Shown: one piece after another, positions 5,360 to 5,433 of the stretch
How the letters are laid out: every line of letters begins with the position of its first letter
Position numbering within the stretch: the stretch's first letter is position 1
Origin: Tissierellales bacterium
Lineage (GTDB): Bacteria > Bacillota_A > Clostridia > Tissierellales > JASKZW01
DNA: 5,433 nucleotides
Reading direction: 5' to 3'
Assembly: GCA_030147425.1 (NCBI GenBank)
Contig: JASKZW010000092.1
Location: 1 to 5,433 of the forward strand
Position numbers and translations under genes: made by a program
Notes under the pieces: generated by a model
What the model was told of the DNA's origin: nothing
Seen by the model: the letters and a program-made list of their open reading frames with translations, nothing else
The model's database searches: none

Positions 5360-5433
5360 TTGAAATATAAAAATCCTTATTATAAAAAGATTAAAAAAAG
5401 TTTTAAAATGATAGTTTCCTGTGGAAAATGTAA
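5360..5433 (+). CDS. Start of a small probable zinc-ribbon protein (partial)
   Basis: A reading frame opens at TTG 5360 and stays open for 24 codons to the window end. It has a strong Shine-Dalgarno, AGGAGGG (5347-5353), 7 bases after GGAGG, starting right at the phosphoesterase stop codon. The visible protein starts MKYKNPYYKKIKKSFKMI and then has C-G-K-C (SCGKC), the first CxxC knuckle of a possible zinc ribbon. Small zinc-ribbon proteins with a similar lysine- and tyrosine-rich start occur in Clostridia, from memory and not checked. The tight spacing implies co-transcription with the phosphoesterase. Function is unknown and the second metal-binding half is not in the window. Confidence 0.65.
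   Translation, partial: MKYKNPYYKKIKKSFKMIVSCGKC

Noticed and set aside
1..5433. Mobile element, CRISPR array, toxin-antitoxin or phage cassette
   Set aside because: I found no transposase or integrase, no regularly spaced repeats, no terminal inverted repeats with target duplications and no small toxin-antitoxin pair; base composition is uniform across the window.

Overview
The window is AT-rich DNA with Shine-Dalgarno sequences close to AGGAGG, Arg written almost only as AGA/AGG, Leu mostly as TTA/CTA, and strong hairpin-plus-T-run terminators. This suggests a low-GC Firmicute (Bacillota), probably an anaerobic Clostridia or Tissierellia member. That placement is inferred from composition and gene style; no ribosomal marker is present, and Fusobacteria cannot be fully excluded.

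Layout: (a) Positions 2-67 hold the last 21 codons of a plus-strand gene with a heptad-like, arginine-rich tail. (b) A 30-bp perfect palindrome (74-103) serves as a terminator in both directions. (c) A minus-strand gene (87-1103) encodes a DEDDh 3'-5' exonuclease of the DnaQ/PolC-epsilon type, with an unusual hydrophobic N-terminus and an unassigned C-terminal domain. (d) A 142-bp divergent intergenic region carries a good minus-strand promoter and two near-identical purine-rich 16-mers. (e) A plus-strand pirin gene (1246-2085) has its own terminator. (f) A flavoprotein of the FAD/NAD(P)-binding NAD_binding_9 type (2153-3589) is followed closely by a membrane-anchored OB-fold (tRNA_anti-like) protein (3612-4064), then a terminator. 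(g) A short regulatory stretch has a perfect TATAAT and an inverted repeat at the expected transcription start. (h) A membrane-anchored metallophosphoesterase (4188-5348) is followed by the start of a probable small zinc-ribbon protein running off the window (5360-5433).

How the genes work together: the flavoprotein and OB-fold genes look co-transcribed, as do the phosphoesterase and the zinc-ribbon gene. The pirin gene lies in the same direction as the flavoprotein gene but is separated from it by a strong terminator, with little room for a new promoter. No single pathway is evident. The genes are mostly broadly distributed housekeeping or accessory families, and I see no tRNA, rRNA, CRISPR array, insertion sequence or defence island. 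Nothing here clearly amounts to a new system; the more interesting points are the extra domains of the exonuclease, the terminator/stop-codon overlaps, the structured leader before the phosphoesterase and the pirin-flavoprotein arrangement.
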